Assembly: GCA_021153265.1 (NCBI GenBank)
Contig: JAGKTU010000010.1
Location: 1 to 36,264, forward strand
DNA length: 36,264 nt
Reading direction: 5' to 3'
Origin: Clostridia bacterium
Lineage (GTDB): Bacteria; Bacillota; Clostridia; Oscillospirales; Oscillospiraceae
Part shown: positions 1 to 7,669 of the stretch, one piece after another
How the letters are laid out: each line of letters starts with the position of its first letter
Position numbering within the stretch: position 1 is the stretch's first letter
The notes under the pieces: model-generated
What the model saw: the letters and a program-made list of their open reading frames with translations, nothing else
Databases searched by the model: none
What the model was told of the DNA's origin: nothing
Program-made: the position numbers and the translations under genes

Positions 1-30
1 GTCCCAGGGTGGGGTTCGCAGATAGGGGGG
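1..30. other. Left window end, probable half of the cos/packaging junction
   Basis: No gene fits in these bases. They follow the stop codon of the HNH endonuclease on the minus strand. If joined to the right end, the junction reads CCCTG, seven bases, CAGGG, a short dyad in a G/C-rich stretch between HNH and terS, where cos sites of HK97-type phages usually lie. The placement is inference from gene order; the exact cut positions cannot be read from sequence. Confidence 0.4.
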
Positions 31-369
31 CTATAGCCTGTCCGTCTGGTGCTGCGGAAGGATCCCTACCACGTCGCCATCCTCATCGAAGGCCACCACA
101 GGATCACAGCGCATGGATACTCCGTGCCCTTCGTGCTGGTCGTGGCAGTCCTTGCACTCGAAGGAAAGATGCTTCCAATTCAGGGCGATGTCCGGATCTA
201 CGATGTTCTCCGGTGTCAGCAGGATCTTGTGGTGAACGATATAGCCCAGCGCATTATGACAGCATTCACATACACCGCCATCAATGCGCTTACGTTCCGC
301 TATGTACCCGGCCCTGCATTGCCGCCACGGTTTGGATTTGTAGAACCCTTCCGCCCATTCTTTGGCCAT
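31..369 (-). CDS. HNH endonuclease, cos-associated
   Basis: A 112-residue protein of the small phage HNH family. Visible are a CxxC pair (CECC), the HHK core with a following PEN (HHKILLTPEN), and a second metal pair CKDCH, the usual betabetaalpha-metal arrangement with a zinc-holding frame. Phage proteins of this type sit beside terminase genes and assist DNA cleavage and packaging. A start ATG follows GGGGAG. It lies 12 bp after the late-regulator gene in the same direction and would be directly upstream of the small terminase if the window is circular or cos-ended. This supports a packaging role over a homing role. The last 30 residues are acidic and not recognised. Confidence 0.85.
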   Translation of the reverse strand: MAKEWAEGFYKSKPWRQCRAGYIAERKRIDGGVCECCHNALGYIVHHKILLTPENIVDPDIALNWKHLSFECKDCHDQHEGHGVSMRCDPVVAFDEDGDVVGILPQHQTDRL

Positions 370-381
370 TCGCCCTCTCCC

Positions 382-840
382 CTAGCTTTCTGATTCTACC
401 ACTCTAGCAGATTTATTTGGCTCTGGGGTGCCAACTACATCGAAGCCATAGCATTTTCCTACCAGCCGCACAAAATCTCCATGCCAACGCTTTGCCGTTC
501 GTTCAGACACATGGGCATACAGAGCAGCGTGTTTGAGCGGATGCTCCGTTCTGCACCAGTAGGTGTAGCGGATCAGGGCGATACGTTCTTCCCCATCCGG
601 GCGCAGTCTCGTGATCTCCACAGCTCGTGTCACAGCATCGTAGGCTTTCTGGTCATCCTCGGGAAGCTGTCGCAAAGCGATGGTCTCCACCGTCCTGCCA
701 GCCCCGCCGCCTCTCGGCATACCGGTCATGCTGGCTGTGACATTCTGGCTGTGCAGATCATCAACAGCTTCTTTCAGCCCAGGATAATCCCGGATCATTC
801 TGCGTACGAATCCCCACCAACGGTATCTTGGTTTGCTCAT
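382..840 (-). CDS. ArpU/RinA-like late transcription regulator
   Basis: A 152-residue protein resembling the regulator that precedes terminase genes in many clostridial phages. The N-terminal part has RYRWWGFVRRMI and a Gly-rich MPRGGGAGRT stretch. The C-terminal half contains a helix-turn-helix like sigma region 4 (HVSERTAKRWHGDFVRLVG, about residues 110-128). The family role is activation of the late (packaging, structural, lysis) operon. The ATG overlaps the TGA of the HUH-protein gene by 4 bp, so it is probably translationally coupled. Position at the end of the early operon, just before HNH and terminase, fits that role. The family is recognised by general pattern, and the exact family name is uncertain. 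Confidence 0.7.
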   Translation of the reverse strand: MSKPRYRWWGFVRRMIRDYPGLKEAVDDLHSQNVTASMTGMPRGGGAGRTVETIALRQLPEDDQKAYDAVTRAVEITRLRPDGEERIALIRYTYWCRTEHPLKHAALYAHVSERTAKRWHGDFVRLVGKCYGFDVVGTPEPNKSARVVESES

Positions 841-1637
841 TCGGCACCTCCTTGGTCTGTCCTATCGGTTTTCGTCCCGCCACCGGGTTTGTTTTCCTTT
901 GGCAGGACATAGCGGATATACTGGGGTCTTCCGGGGATGAAGGTACTCCGGTAGACGATGAACGCGCCCTTTGGCGGCTGAACTTCCTTGCCGCCCAGGG
1001 CGATGCGGTCCTTGGGTTCGGGGATGGTCAGATTCCGGGAACGCTTGTACTTCTTGGCATCGGGGATCCGGCGCACCTGGTCCATCAGGTACTTGGCAAG
1101 GCCGAAGTGATCCTCTTCATGCCAGACAGCATCCTTCTCCACGATGCCGTTGGTCCACAGAGAACGGATGATGGCCTTGACCTCCCGGGTGGTGATGATG
1201 TGGTGATGCACTCGCACCATTTCCCCTGTCTCTCCGTTCATGTCGGAGGTAATGGCGAAATACTTGAACTCTACGCCAGCCTTTTTGCAGGCATAGCGGG
1301 CGCGGCGGAGGAACAGCTCCAGCTCATGGTCTGCCTTCTGGTATATGTAATCCCTGCGGGCATCCTCCTCCAGACCATTAGGCATCCCGGCAGTCAAGCG
1401 GATCAGGGCATCGTCTGCGTATGTATAGGCATCAAAGACATCTCCGCCCTGGAAGTTCTCGTTGATGATCCGGGCAACACGCTTTGTGGCATCATTCTCA
1501 TTCTGCTGCTGTTTCCGGATATCGGACTTTATTCTGCGGGCAGAGCGGGAGGGTTTCTTGCCCGGCACCCAATACTTGATCTTCTCTCCGATCATACCTG
1601 CCTTGTATGTACGAATGACCCAGTACCCTTCCTTCAT
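837..1637 (-). CDS. HUH-type replication initiator (rolling-circle Rep-like)
   Basis: A 266-residue protein. Residues 144-146 form HHH followed by II, matching the His-hydrophobic-His metal motif of HUH endonucleases, and Tyr183 in LAKYLMDQ sits about 40 residues later where the nicking tyrosine is expected. The N-terminal 50 residues are basic. Such proteins nick one strand at an origin and stay bound to the 5' end. It lies between small early genes and the late regulator, overlapping the latter by 4 bp. No DNA polymerase, primase, SSB or RecT-like gene is visible in the window, so this is the best candidate for the phage replication initiator. The motif is visible; origin and mechanism are inferred. 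Confidence 0.7.
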   Translation of the reverse strand: MKEGYWVIRTYKAGMIGEKIKYWVPGKKPSRSARRIKSDIRKQQQNENDATKRVARIINENFQGGDVFDAYTYADDALIRLTAGMPNGLEEDARRDYIYQKADHELELFLRRARYACKKAGVEFKYFAITSDMNGETGEMVRVHHHIITTREVKAIIRSLWTNGIVEKDAVWHEEDHFGLAKYLMDQVRRIPDAKKYKRSRNLTIPEPKDRIALGGKEVQPPKGAFIVYRSTFIPGRPQYIRYVLPKENKPGGGTKTDRTDQGGAE

Positions 1638-1738
1638 CCCGCTCTCCCCTTTCTTAATTGGCTTCGTTCTAAACTTAGGCGCTTACCAAGTCTTGAATGA
1701 TCGCCGAAGCGATCTTTGAGCGTCACAGGCTCCGACAT
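1634..1738 (-). CDS. Possible 34-residue coupled peptide
   Basis: A short frame starting MSEPVTLKDRFGDH, with its TGA overlapping the ATG of the HUH protein by 4 bp, as with several neighbouring genes. A further ATG lies 12 bases upstream. No strong ribosome binding site is visible, so expression would depend on coupling. It is basic at the C-terminus. I do not recognise it. Confidence 0.3.
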   Translation of the reverse strand: MSEPVTLKDRFGDHSRLGKRLSLERSQLRKGRAG

Positions 1739-1784
1739 GGCACCGACCATTGGTCAGTACCACGGCGCAGGCTGCGCTTGTTTC

Positions 1785-1913
1785 TCATCCCCAAAACCAT
1801 GGCGTTTTCCAAATATCAGAGATCCTTACCCTCCTGTTCATCGAGGGACTGTAATCCCGGACCAAGCCACGGAAAAAGATTCGAATTACCCTGGCGAATC
1901 TGCTGCGTCTCAC
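1785..1913 (-). CDS. Small basic hypothetical protein (42 aa)
   Basis: GTG-initiated frame with a GGAGG about 8 bases upstream, overlapping the TGA of the preceding gene as GTGA. The product begins MRRSRFARVIRIFF and is arginine-rich, with Trp-Phe-Trp near the end. No domain is recognised. The overlap and ribosome binding site support translation; the short length keeps confidence moderate. The 150 bp that follow contain only very short coupled frames. Confidence 0.45.
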   Translation of the reverse strand: MRRSRFARVIRIFFRGLVRDYSPSMNRRVRISDIWKTPWFWG

Positions 1914-2128
1914 CGGCCGCACCTCCTCCCTGTTACTCTGTTCTTCTCCGTCAGTTCCATCGGGAAGAAGCATTCCCGGAAGTTGCCGTGGATGCCGGTA
2001 AACTCCAGGGCGGCGTAACGCCCCTGTGGGTGGACATACACCACCCGGCCCCGGAGTTTGTTGTTGCCCTTTCCGTCGCCGCCAGGTGCAGCGACCGTAT
2101 TTACAATGTACACTTCCCCATATTGCAT
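1910..2128 (-). CDS. Hypothetical early protein (72 aa)
   Basis: The start ATG follows GGAGG at 7 bases; a longer upstream frame is low-complexity read-through and was not used. The product begins MQYGEVYIVNTVAAPGG and continues with a beta-rich, basic sequence (LRGRVVYVHPQGRYAALEF) that looks like a small barrel such as an SH3/OB-like fold, though this is only an impression. It lies in the tightly spaced early operon, 4 bp after the preceding gene. Function unknown. Confidence 0.65.
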   Translation of the reverse strand: MQYGEVYIVNTVAAPGGDGKGNNKLRGRVVYVHPQGRYAALEFTGIHGNFRECFFPMELTEKNRVTGRRCGR

Positions 2129-2132
2129 CAGA

Positions 2133-2450
2133 TTACCTCCAAATGTCTGTCGATTCTTCCGTATATGATTTTTCTCCCCACTTGCGGAACAGGAACGCGA
2201 CCACAAGTCCGTCGTACTCGACGACCTCCAGGTACAGCAGCTTCCCGTCCCGGACCATCTGCCGCAGTTCCTTGTATCGGCCGGCGGCAAGCCAGGAAGG
2301 AAACACCAGCCGCCTGACGGCTACCTTTCTCGGTTTCTTTCCTCCCGCCACAGGGCTGGGCGCAGAAACCTGCGCCAGCATCTTAACTGCCACCTGCTCC
2401 TGCATGGGGAGCGGTAATTCCTTGGGATCAACTCTCATTCCTCCTGACAT
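2133..2450 (-). CDS. Hypothetical early protein (105 aa)
   Basis: The chosen ATG is placed 7 bases after GGAGG; two neighbouring ATG codons are too close to or too far from a ribosome binding site. The product begins MSGGMRVDPKELPLPMQEQ, has a basic middle (GGKKPRKVAVRRLVFPSW) and an acidic C-terminus. Short conserved-looking segments such as FLFRKWGE suggest a real protein. Family not recognised. Same operon and orientation as neighbours. Confidence 0.65.
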   Translation of the reverse strand: MSGGMRVDPKELPLPMQEQVAVKMLAQVSAPSPVAGGKKPRKVAVRRLVFPSWLAAGRYKELRQMVRDGKLLYLEVVEYDGLVVAFLFRKWGEKSYTEESTDIWR

Positions 2451-2452
2451 AA

Positions 2453-2599
2453 TCATTCCTCCACTCTCTGGATCAGGATGGTACTGCAAGAGGATGCGTT
2501 CTTTTTGATCCACTCCAAGAGTTTCTTTTCTGACGGCATCTCCACCAATTGTATATAACGTCCATGGATCTTTTTATATGTAATAAGCCAACTAACCAT
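2453..2599 (-). CDS. Hypothetical early protein (48 aa)
   Basis: A 48-residue product, MVSWLITYKKIHGRYIQ onward, starting from an ATG that shares one base with the TAA of the preceding gene and preceded by AAAGGAGG. It is basic and mixed alpha/beta in appearance, without transmembrane segment or motif. Tight coupling on both sides supports it as a real operon member of unknown function. Confidence 0.6.
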   Translation of the reverse strand: MVSWLITYKKIHGRYIQLVEMPSEKKLLEWIKKNASSCSTILIQRVEE

Positions 2600-3039
2600 T
2601 ATGTATCCTCCTTTGGTTCCTTGGGCAGCGGCATCCAGTGGGTCACATCCTTGCCGATCTTCTGACCGCTGGTATCCCACAGATAATCATCTGCCACCGG
2701 ATATCCGGTCTTTGTGGTGCTTACCTGGCCTGTAAGGATGCGGCCCTTCCTCGGTTTGTCGACCGTTTTGTAATACCCCAGGAACTCCTCCCCAGGTCTG
2801 GGCGGGTCCTCCCTGGCATCGATCCACTCAGCATCCAAATATCGGGGTTCTGCCTCCAGCTCCCGGATTCTGCTCTGGAGTGCATCCAGCGCAGAGCGGA
2901 TGCTGTTCAGAATGTCCGTATACCGCCGCCGAAGCCTGTCCCAGGGAAGATACGGGCCAAACTCCCCCAGCTCCTCCAGGAGCTTCCCGGTATCCTCCGG
3001 TTCCTTTACTTCCGGTCTGTCATTCCGCATTTTCGCCAA
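2599..3039 (-). CDS. DUF551-like protein
   Basis: A 146-residue protein. Residues 1-70 form a charged helical segment (LNSIRSALDALQSRIREL, coiled-coil-like). The C-terminal half matches the DUF551 pattern common in phages: WIDAREDPPRPGEEFLGYY near residue 75 and a closing VTHWMPLPKEPKE. Function of DUF551 is unknown. The start chosen is TTG with AGGAGG 9 bases upstream; an in-frame ATG 9 bases downstream is the alternative. The C-terminal match is convincing; the N-terminal half is not assigned. Confidence 0.7.
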   Translation of the reverse strand: MAKMRNDRPEVKEPEDTGKLLEELGEFGPYLPWDRLRRRYTDILNSIRSALDALQSRIRELEAEPRYLDAEWIDAREDPPRPGEEFLGYYKTVDKPRKGRILTGQVSTTKTGYPVADDYLWDTSGQKIGKDVTHWMPLPKEPKEDT

Positions 3040-3068
3040 GTCGCACCACCTCCTGTGATTCTTAAAGC

Positions 3069-3359
3069 CTACTTATCCATCCTTGCGCCGCAGTGCGGGC
3101 AGTATTTCCACTTTTGGCCGTCCGGCCATTCGTCGTATGTAATACAGTCGCGGCAAGCAGAACACCGCACAAATCCCGGCACCATAGGATGTGGCTCCCA
3201 CCGCCCACGCACCACTTCCACGGCATCGATGGTAGGCGCATAGGTCAGCAGTTCCATCGTCAGCACATGGGCAGCCATGGGCAAGCCTGAGTATGAATGG
3301 TCTTCATTGATATATTCGATAAGAGCATCTGCATCAATCAGCCGTTTTTCATTTGCCAT
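3069..3359 (-). CDS. Small phage protein with C-terminal zinc ribbon
   Basis: A 96-residue protein starting MANEKRLIDADALIEYI. The RLIDADAL opening and VEVVRGRW segment are typical of a widespread clostridial phage family of unknown role. The C-terminus carries CSAC and CPHC pairs about 25 residues apart, a likely zinc ribbon. The ATG shares one base with the TGA of the preceding gene and follows GGAGGG at 6 bases; a GTG 3 bases earlier is less well placed. Confidence 0.75.
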   Translation of the reverse strand: MANEKRLIDADALIEYINEDHSYSGLPMAAHVLTMELLTYAPTIDAVEVVRGRWEPHPMVPGFVRCSACRDCITYDEWPDGQKWKYCPHCGARMDK

Positions 3360-3895
3360 CACACACCCTCCTTGATCTCACAGACTTCTGCCGGGTAGGA
3401 TATCCCGCCGCAGTACCAGCAGCTGGTTTCCGGTTTGTAGAGCCAGTGACCGGATATATTCTCGGGCGGCGTGTCGGGGTCTTGATGGAGGATCAGCATG
3501 GTCCCCGTGAAGAAACGGTACCCTTCACTCATGCCCACCACCGGCAGGCTGGGCATCTCCAGCTCCTCCACCAGCCGCCGGGCTTCCTCATAGGCGGTCC
3601 GCTGGACGCCCTTCACCCTCCGCTCCGCCTGCTGCAGGGCCAGGACCATCTTGACCCGCATGGCCTCCGTGCCCTCAAGGAAAAGATTCCGGGAAGACAG
3701 CGGCTGAAGAATATCCTCCGCCTTTGCCGCCGTGCCGATCTTATCCCGGATCTCCCTTAAAGCCTTGGGACCAATGCCCCGGATCTTCCCGATCTGCAGC
3801 TCGTTCATTTCCATCAGTTCTTCCACCGTATCGATCTCCGCCCGGCGCAGCGCCTTATAAACGGAGGGCGAAAGGTCAAGTTTTGCAATATCCAT
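3359..3895 (-). CDS. RNA polymerase alpha C-terminal-domain-like protein
   Basis: A 178-residue protein whose first 60 residues read like bacterial RpoA alpha-CTD: LDLSPSVYKALRRAEIDTV, then IGKIRGIGPKALREI, which contains the helix-hairpin-helix. By-eye alignment with E. coli RpoA suggests the DNA-contacting Arg265 and Asn268 are not kept (Ser and Lys in their places) while a Lys near 298 is. It may therefore act mainly through protein contacts, for example on sigma, activators or host polymerase. Residues 61-178 hold a helical stretch and a C-terminal CWYCGG pair; not recognised. It follows the helicase-methyltransferase gene with a one-base TAATG overlap. A generic HhH DNA-binding role is the alternative. 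Confidence 0.65.
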   Translation of the reverse strand: MDIAKLDLSPSVYKALRRAEIDTVEELMEMNELQIGKIRGIGPKALREIRDKIGTAAKAEDILQPLSSRNLFLEGTEAMRVKMVLALQQAERRVKGVQRTAYEEARRLVEELEMPSLPVVGMSEGYRFFTGTMLILHQDPDTPPENISGHWLYKPETSCWYCGGISYPAEVCEIKEGV

Positions 3896-6396
3896 TATGT
3901 AGCCTCCTGTTCCATCAGATCAAACAAGCTGGGCTGTTCCATCTCCACTTCCTCCGCCCGCAGGTACCCAACGCCATCGGCATAATACCCAGCATTCAGC
4001 TCACAGCCATAGCCTTTTCTTCCCATGCGCACGGCCATCATGGGCACCGTTGCCAGACCGGCGAAAGGATCAAATACCAGGTCGCCCGGGTTGGAATACC
4101 GATTGATGACCCGCTCCACAATATCCAGCTGCAATGGACAGACGTGCAGCTGCTTCCTGCGCTGGCTCTGGGTGGTGTTCAGAGTCTTCATGCGGCTGAT
4201 ATCATCCCATACGTCCGGGTGAATAGACGCAGGCGGCACCGTCATAAACTCTTTGCTGATAGCGTCCCTCTGCTCCAGCGCATAGGACAGAGCCGAATGC
4301 TTGTCGTAGTCGTAGACGTGGGCCTTACTGAAATCCCGGAACCGGCGCATCCGGTCGCTCATTTTCAGCCGGGCCAGTTCATCAGGATCGATATTCCGGT
4401 CACCGCTGGAGCGCCAGAAGGCGTGAGCATCCAGCTGCCACTGGCTCAGGGGATAATCCGCCTTATCCTTTGCCACCCGCTCATCAGCATAGGCCTTGGA
4501 GCGGTCCGTGGGCAGCTTGCGGAACAGCAGGATATACTCCGGGCACCCTACGCCCATCTTTGTGCCGTCCTTGCACTGCTCCGTCCAGCCCAGACGGTAT
4601 GTCTGATTGTTCTCCCGGACCACATCAGTGGTCACGGTGATCATACCGAAGTAGACAAATCCATGCTTCATGTAGTGGGAGATGCACAGCGCATGGAAAG
4701 GTTCCATAGAGGGCATACCGTAGCCGGTGACGTTGCCAAACAGCACCCGGTCCTTAACGTGAATCGCCGCCACCCGGCCGGGCTGCAGGATTCTCAGCAG
4801 CTCCGGGGTCAGGTAGTCCATCTGTTCAAAGAACTTCGCCGTATCCGCATTGTGTCCGAAGTCGTTGTAGCTGGGGGTGTATTCGTAATGGTTGCTGAAT
4901 GGGATAGAGGTATGGATCAGGCCCACGGAATTATCGGCCATCCTCCGAACCTCATCGACACAGTCGTTATTGCAAAGCGTCCAGTTTTCGCCTTTGATCT
5001 CCATTCTCTCAACTCCTATGCTCCGAGCCATCCGCTCCGCCTGTACCTGGGCCAGCAGGCCGTATTCCTTCACGATCCGGCGCATATTCTCCTGGAGCTT
5101 GTTGTGGTTCTCCCACTTCTCCAGCAGCACACGCCAGATCTGTTCCTCCGCTTCGGTGTAGATCACATCGATAATGACCTGTTCCGTTTGGAGGAAGCGG
5201 TAAATGCGGTGGATCGCCTGAATGAAATCATTAAATTCGTAATCGATGCCTACAAAGATCGCCCGGTGGCAATGCCGCTGAAAGTTACAGCCGGAGCCGG
5301 ACAGGCTTTTCTTTGTGGCAAACAGACGGGTTTGTCCCTCGGAGAAATCAATGACCCGCCGTTCCCGTTCGTCATAGTCCATGGAGCCGTAGATGTCCAC
5401 CACTCCGGGGATTTCCTTCAGAATGGTTACCCGCTCATATTCCAGGTCATGCCACAACAGGAAATGGGCATCCGGGTCACTGTCCACGATCTCCTTGGCC
5501 ATGGCCACGCGCTGGGTAACGGATTCCCGCTTTTCCTTTGCGGCATCCTGGAGACTGACGGCGGCATCCCGCATCAGCTTGACCTGTCCATCCTTGTCCA
5601 CCACATCGCCAACGCGTGAGGTAATCATGTGAGTGCGTACATCCAGCGGCGGCAGGTCATAGCCGGTGTCGTCATAGCCCAGGTCGGAAGGTTCGGAGAG
5701 GAACAGCGCCCAGCTGCTGACCCACAGCCAGAATTCTTCCTCTTTGTGTGGGTACAGGGTCAGGTTGTTGGCCTTGGTGCTGTCCCGCTGGAAGAACCGT
5801 GTCAGGGCCTGCCCGGTGTCCATGACCTCCAGATACCCGGCGTAGTGGATCAGCTCTTTGTACCGGTTCGGAGATGGGGTGGCCGTGGCCACCAGTTTGT
5901 ACTTGACTCCCTTAAAGAGCCGCATAAACTCCTGAAAGGTTTTGGAGCCGTAGGAGCGGAGCACAGAGGCTTCGTCCAGAGCAGCCCCGGCAAACCACGA
6001 AGGATCAATATCCCCGTCCCGGACACGCTCATAGTTGGTCATGTAGATCTTGGCCTTGGCAGCCTTGACCTCCTCCATGGTCCGCACATACACCGGCGGC
6101 TCCATGCCCAGCAGCTGTGCCGCGTCCCGGCTGAACTCCTTCCGGACACCCAGAGGGAGCGTGACCAGGACAGGGCCGTTTTCATGTTCCGCCACCAGTC
6201 GGCACCATTCCAGCTCCTGGACTGTTTTGCCCAGGCCGAAGGATTCAAACAGCGCCCGGCGGCCGCCCTTGATCGCCCACATGACCGCGTCCCGCTGGTG
6301 TGGCTTCAGCGCTGGGTTGATATCCTCCAGCCGAACCTCGAAGCCACTCACCGGAGCGACTTCAATTTTTGTATGTAAAAAATCATCGTAGTTCAA
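3895..6396 (-). CDS. SNF2/DEAD-like helicase fused to a DNA N4/N6 methyltransferase
   Basis: An 833-residue fusion. Helicase half: FGLGKT at about residues 53-58 (motif I), DEAS at 141 in place of DEAH (motif II), TATPSPN at 171 (motif III), QAIHRIYR at 393 (motif VI). Methyltransferase half: SIPFSNHYEY near 497 in place of SPPY/DPPY (catalytic motif IV), then DPFAGLATV near 776 (SAM motif I), the IV-before-I order of beta-class amino-methyltransferases. Such phage enzymes modify cytosine N4 or adenine N6 and may protect DNA from host restriction. The start is a TTG 5 bases after GGAGGG that overlaps the TGA of the PAPS-reductase-like gene (TTGA), so the two are coupled. The motif IV change could alter or reduce catalysis. 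Confidence 0.8.
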   Translation of the reverse strand: MNYDDFLHTKIEVAPVSGFEVRLEDINPALKPHQRDAVMWAIKGGRRALFESFGLGKTVQELEWCRLVAEHENGPVLVTLPLGVRKEFSRDAAQLLGMEPPVYVRTMEEVKAAKAKIYMTNYERVRDGDIDPSWFAGAALDEASVLRSYGSKTFQEFMRLFKGVKYKLVATATPSPNRYKELIHYAGYLEVMDTGQALTRFFQRDSTKANNLTLYPHKEEEFWLWVSSWALFLSEPSDLGYDDTGYDLPPLDVRTHMITSRVGDVVDKDGQVKLMRDAAVSLQDAAKEKRESVTQRVAMAKEIVDSDPDAHFLLWHDLEYERVTILKEIPGVVDIYGSMDYDERERRVIDFSEGQTRLFATKKSLSGSGCNFQRHCHRAIFVGIDYEFNDFIQAIHRIYRFLQTEQVIIDVIYTEAEEQIWRVLLEKWENHNKLQENMRRIVKEYGLLAQVQAERMARSIGVERMEIKGENWTLCNNDCVDEVRRMADNSVGLIHTSIPFSNHYEYTPSYNDFGHNADTAKFFEQMDYLTPELLRILQPGRVAAIHVKDRVLFGNVTGYGMPSMEPFHALCISHYMKHGFVYFGMITVTTDVVRENNQTYRLGWTEQCKDGTKMGVGCPEYILLFRKLPTDRSKAYADERVAKDKADYPLSQWQLDAHAFWRSSGDRNIDPDELARLKMSDRMRRFRDFSKAHVYDYDKHSALSYALEQRDAISKEFMTVPPASIHPDVWDDISRMKTLNTTQSQRRKQLHVCPLQLDIVERVINRYSNPGDLVFDPFAGLATVPMMAVRMGRKGYGCELNAGYYADGVGYLRAEEVEMEQPSLFDLMEQEAT

Positions 6397-7493
6397 AGAA
6401 CACCCTCCAAAGTAATTTGCCCCGGCAATGCTCCCGGCAGGCCCTCCCATTCGATCCCTAGGTAATCCAGAACACGGCCCCACCCGTACCGCTCCCCTGT
6501 CTCAGGGTCTGTAACACAGCGGTACATCCAGAACTCCCATTCTTTGAGATTGTCTTCCCGGAGCCGATCAAAGCGGTGTGGCCGCTTCTCCATATGGATT
6601 CCGAAGCCGCACATGGCACAGCCTGTTCGCTGAGCTCTTGTGGTTCTGAGTGTTCCGTCGGAATCTCTTACGATTTCGCCATATATTTTCGGCACGGGCA
6701 CATCCAGGTCAAGTGCAAGCTGAAGGAGGTCCTGCCTCGTGAACACTGCGAATGGGCAGCTCCTAACCGTCTCCTTGCCAAAGTAGTTGCAGCCGTTCTT
6801 TGTCAGGCCCATTTCGCGTTGTCCGCCCTCTGATGCCATCAGGCCCAAAAAGGGGACGCTGTTGTGAGCCTTCGCCCACTCATCTGCAGGCAACTCCTTC
6901 AGCCAGTAACAGCACTGGGCGGACACCTTGAACGGAGCACATTGGCATTTCAGGTCGGGACGATGGTCGGCATGCAAGCCGCCAAACAGTTCTATCCACT
7001 TGTCTGGAAGTTTTATTTTTTCACTGTGCTCAAAATTGCCCTGTGCACCCATGTCACCCGTCATGATGGCATGGATGAAGGTGGTTTTCTCATTTAGGGA
7101 CTGCAGCTTCTCGATTTTCGCGGCCTTAGCCTTGCTTATCACAGGAAACCCGTAGTCCCTCAGGATGCTTACCTTTGTCTTGGCCCCCGGAATACTCTGA
7201 ACGCCGAGCTGTTTATGTATAACCTGGATGCTCTTGTCTTCTAGGGCAGAGCGGGAAATAGCCGGGATCTCCACATCCGGGAAGTATTTTCGGAGAAACA
7301 GCAGCAGGGTGATAGAATCCAGGCCACCCACGCTGATATGGACGTTGTGCGCCTGGTACTTGTTCCCTTTATTGCCGCCATATTCGATTCCGGCGTAAAC
7401 TTTGTCAATGAATTCTTCTGCCACTCTCTTAGCATGAGCAATCTTCACTTCATAAGGCCAAGCCTGTCGGATTCTCATTTCATCATAAGTCAT
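6393..7493 (-). CDS. PAPS reductase-like (adenine nucleotide alpha hydrolase) protein
   Basis: A 366-residue protein of the phosphoadenosine phosphosulfate reductase superfamily common in phages. The PP-loop SVGGLDS is at residues 54-60 (consensus SGGxDS with one change). Cysteine groups at CQCAPFK and CAMCGFG (about residue 292) may bind metal or an iron-sulfur cluster, and a CCYWLKELP segment is typical of the phage forms. True sulfate assimilation is unlikely here: no partner genes exist. Relatives include DndC of DNA phosphorothioation. Its 4-bp overlap with the helicase-methyltransferase suggests a joint nucleic-acid modification role (inference). Start ATG after a modest AGAGG. Confidence 0.75.
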   Translation of the reverse strand: MTYDEMRIRQAWPYEVKIAHAKRVAEEFIDKVYAGIEYGGNKGNKYQAHNVHISVGGLDSITLLLFLRKYFPDVEIPAISRSALEDKSIQVIHKQLGVQSIPGAKTKVSILRDYGFPVISKAKAAKIEKLQSLNEKTTFIHAIMTGDMGAQGNFEHSEKIKLPDKWIELFGGLHADHRPDLKCQCAPFKVSAQCCYWLKELPADEWAKAHNSVPFLGLMASEGGQREMGLTKNGCNYFGKETVRSCPFAVFTRQDLLQLALDLDVPVPKIYGEIVRDSDGTLRTTRAQRTGCAMCGFGIHMEKRPHRFDRLREDNLKEWEFWMYRCVTDPETGERYGWGRVLDYLGIEWEGLPGALPGQITLEGVL

Positions 7494-7504
7494 AAATTAT
7501 CCTC

Positions 7505-7533
7505 TTGCCGAAAACAGGGCCGTGTGCTATAAT
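7505..7533 (+). promoter_or_regulatory. Plus-strand promoter for a putative small RNA
   Basis: TTGCCG, a 17-base spacer, then a perfect TATAAT. It faces away from the PAPS-reductase-like gene and against the early operon. Initiation near 7540 would produce a short transcript ending at the hairpin at 7572-7613. Confidence 0.55.
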
Positions 7534-7539
7534 AGTCAC

Positions 7540-7611
7540 ACAGCCCCTTGCGGCTGGCTTCGTGTAAAAGTGGCGCCCTGACTTTGGTCGGTTGAGGGCG
7601 CCGCTTTTTAT
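7540..7611 (+). ncRNA. Putative small RNA of about 72 nt
   Basis: A structured segment between a consensus promoter and an intrinsic terminator, with no usable reading frame. It contains a CAGCC/GGCTG hairpin with a 6-base loop, then a single-stranded region, then an 8-bp GGCGCCCT/AGGGCGCC stem followed by GCTTTTTATTT. The transcript is antisense to the leader of the downstream early mRNA (7494-7669), so it could regulate translation of the PAPS-reductase-like gene or the operon. Alternatively the hairpin is a processing or attenuation element of the minus-strand operon. Family not recognised. Confidence 0.45.
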
Positions 7612-7613
7612 TT
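7572..7613 (+). terminator. Intrinsic terminator
   Basis: Perfect 8-bp stem (7572-7579 with 7595-7602), 15-base loop, then GCTTTTTATTT. In the minus direction the same stem is followed by ACTTTTAC, a weaker tail, so partial attenuation of the early operon is possible. Confidence 0.7.
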
Positions 7614-7669
7614 CTCTACCGGCCACCGAATGGCGGCCATGTGGTCCATTTGGGGTTTTCGCCGTCCTG

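Noticed and set aside
3724..5619. Long plus-strand open frame (631 codons) opposite the helicase-methyltransferase
   Set aside because: It is the antisense shadow of a clearly recognisable protein, has no ribosome binding site and reads as low-meaning sequence. The same holds for the long plus-strand frames at 30644-32569 and 33245-35575.
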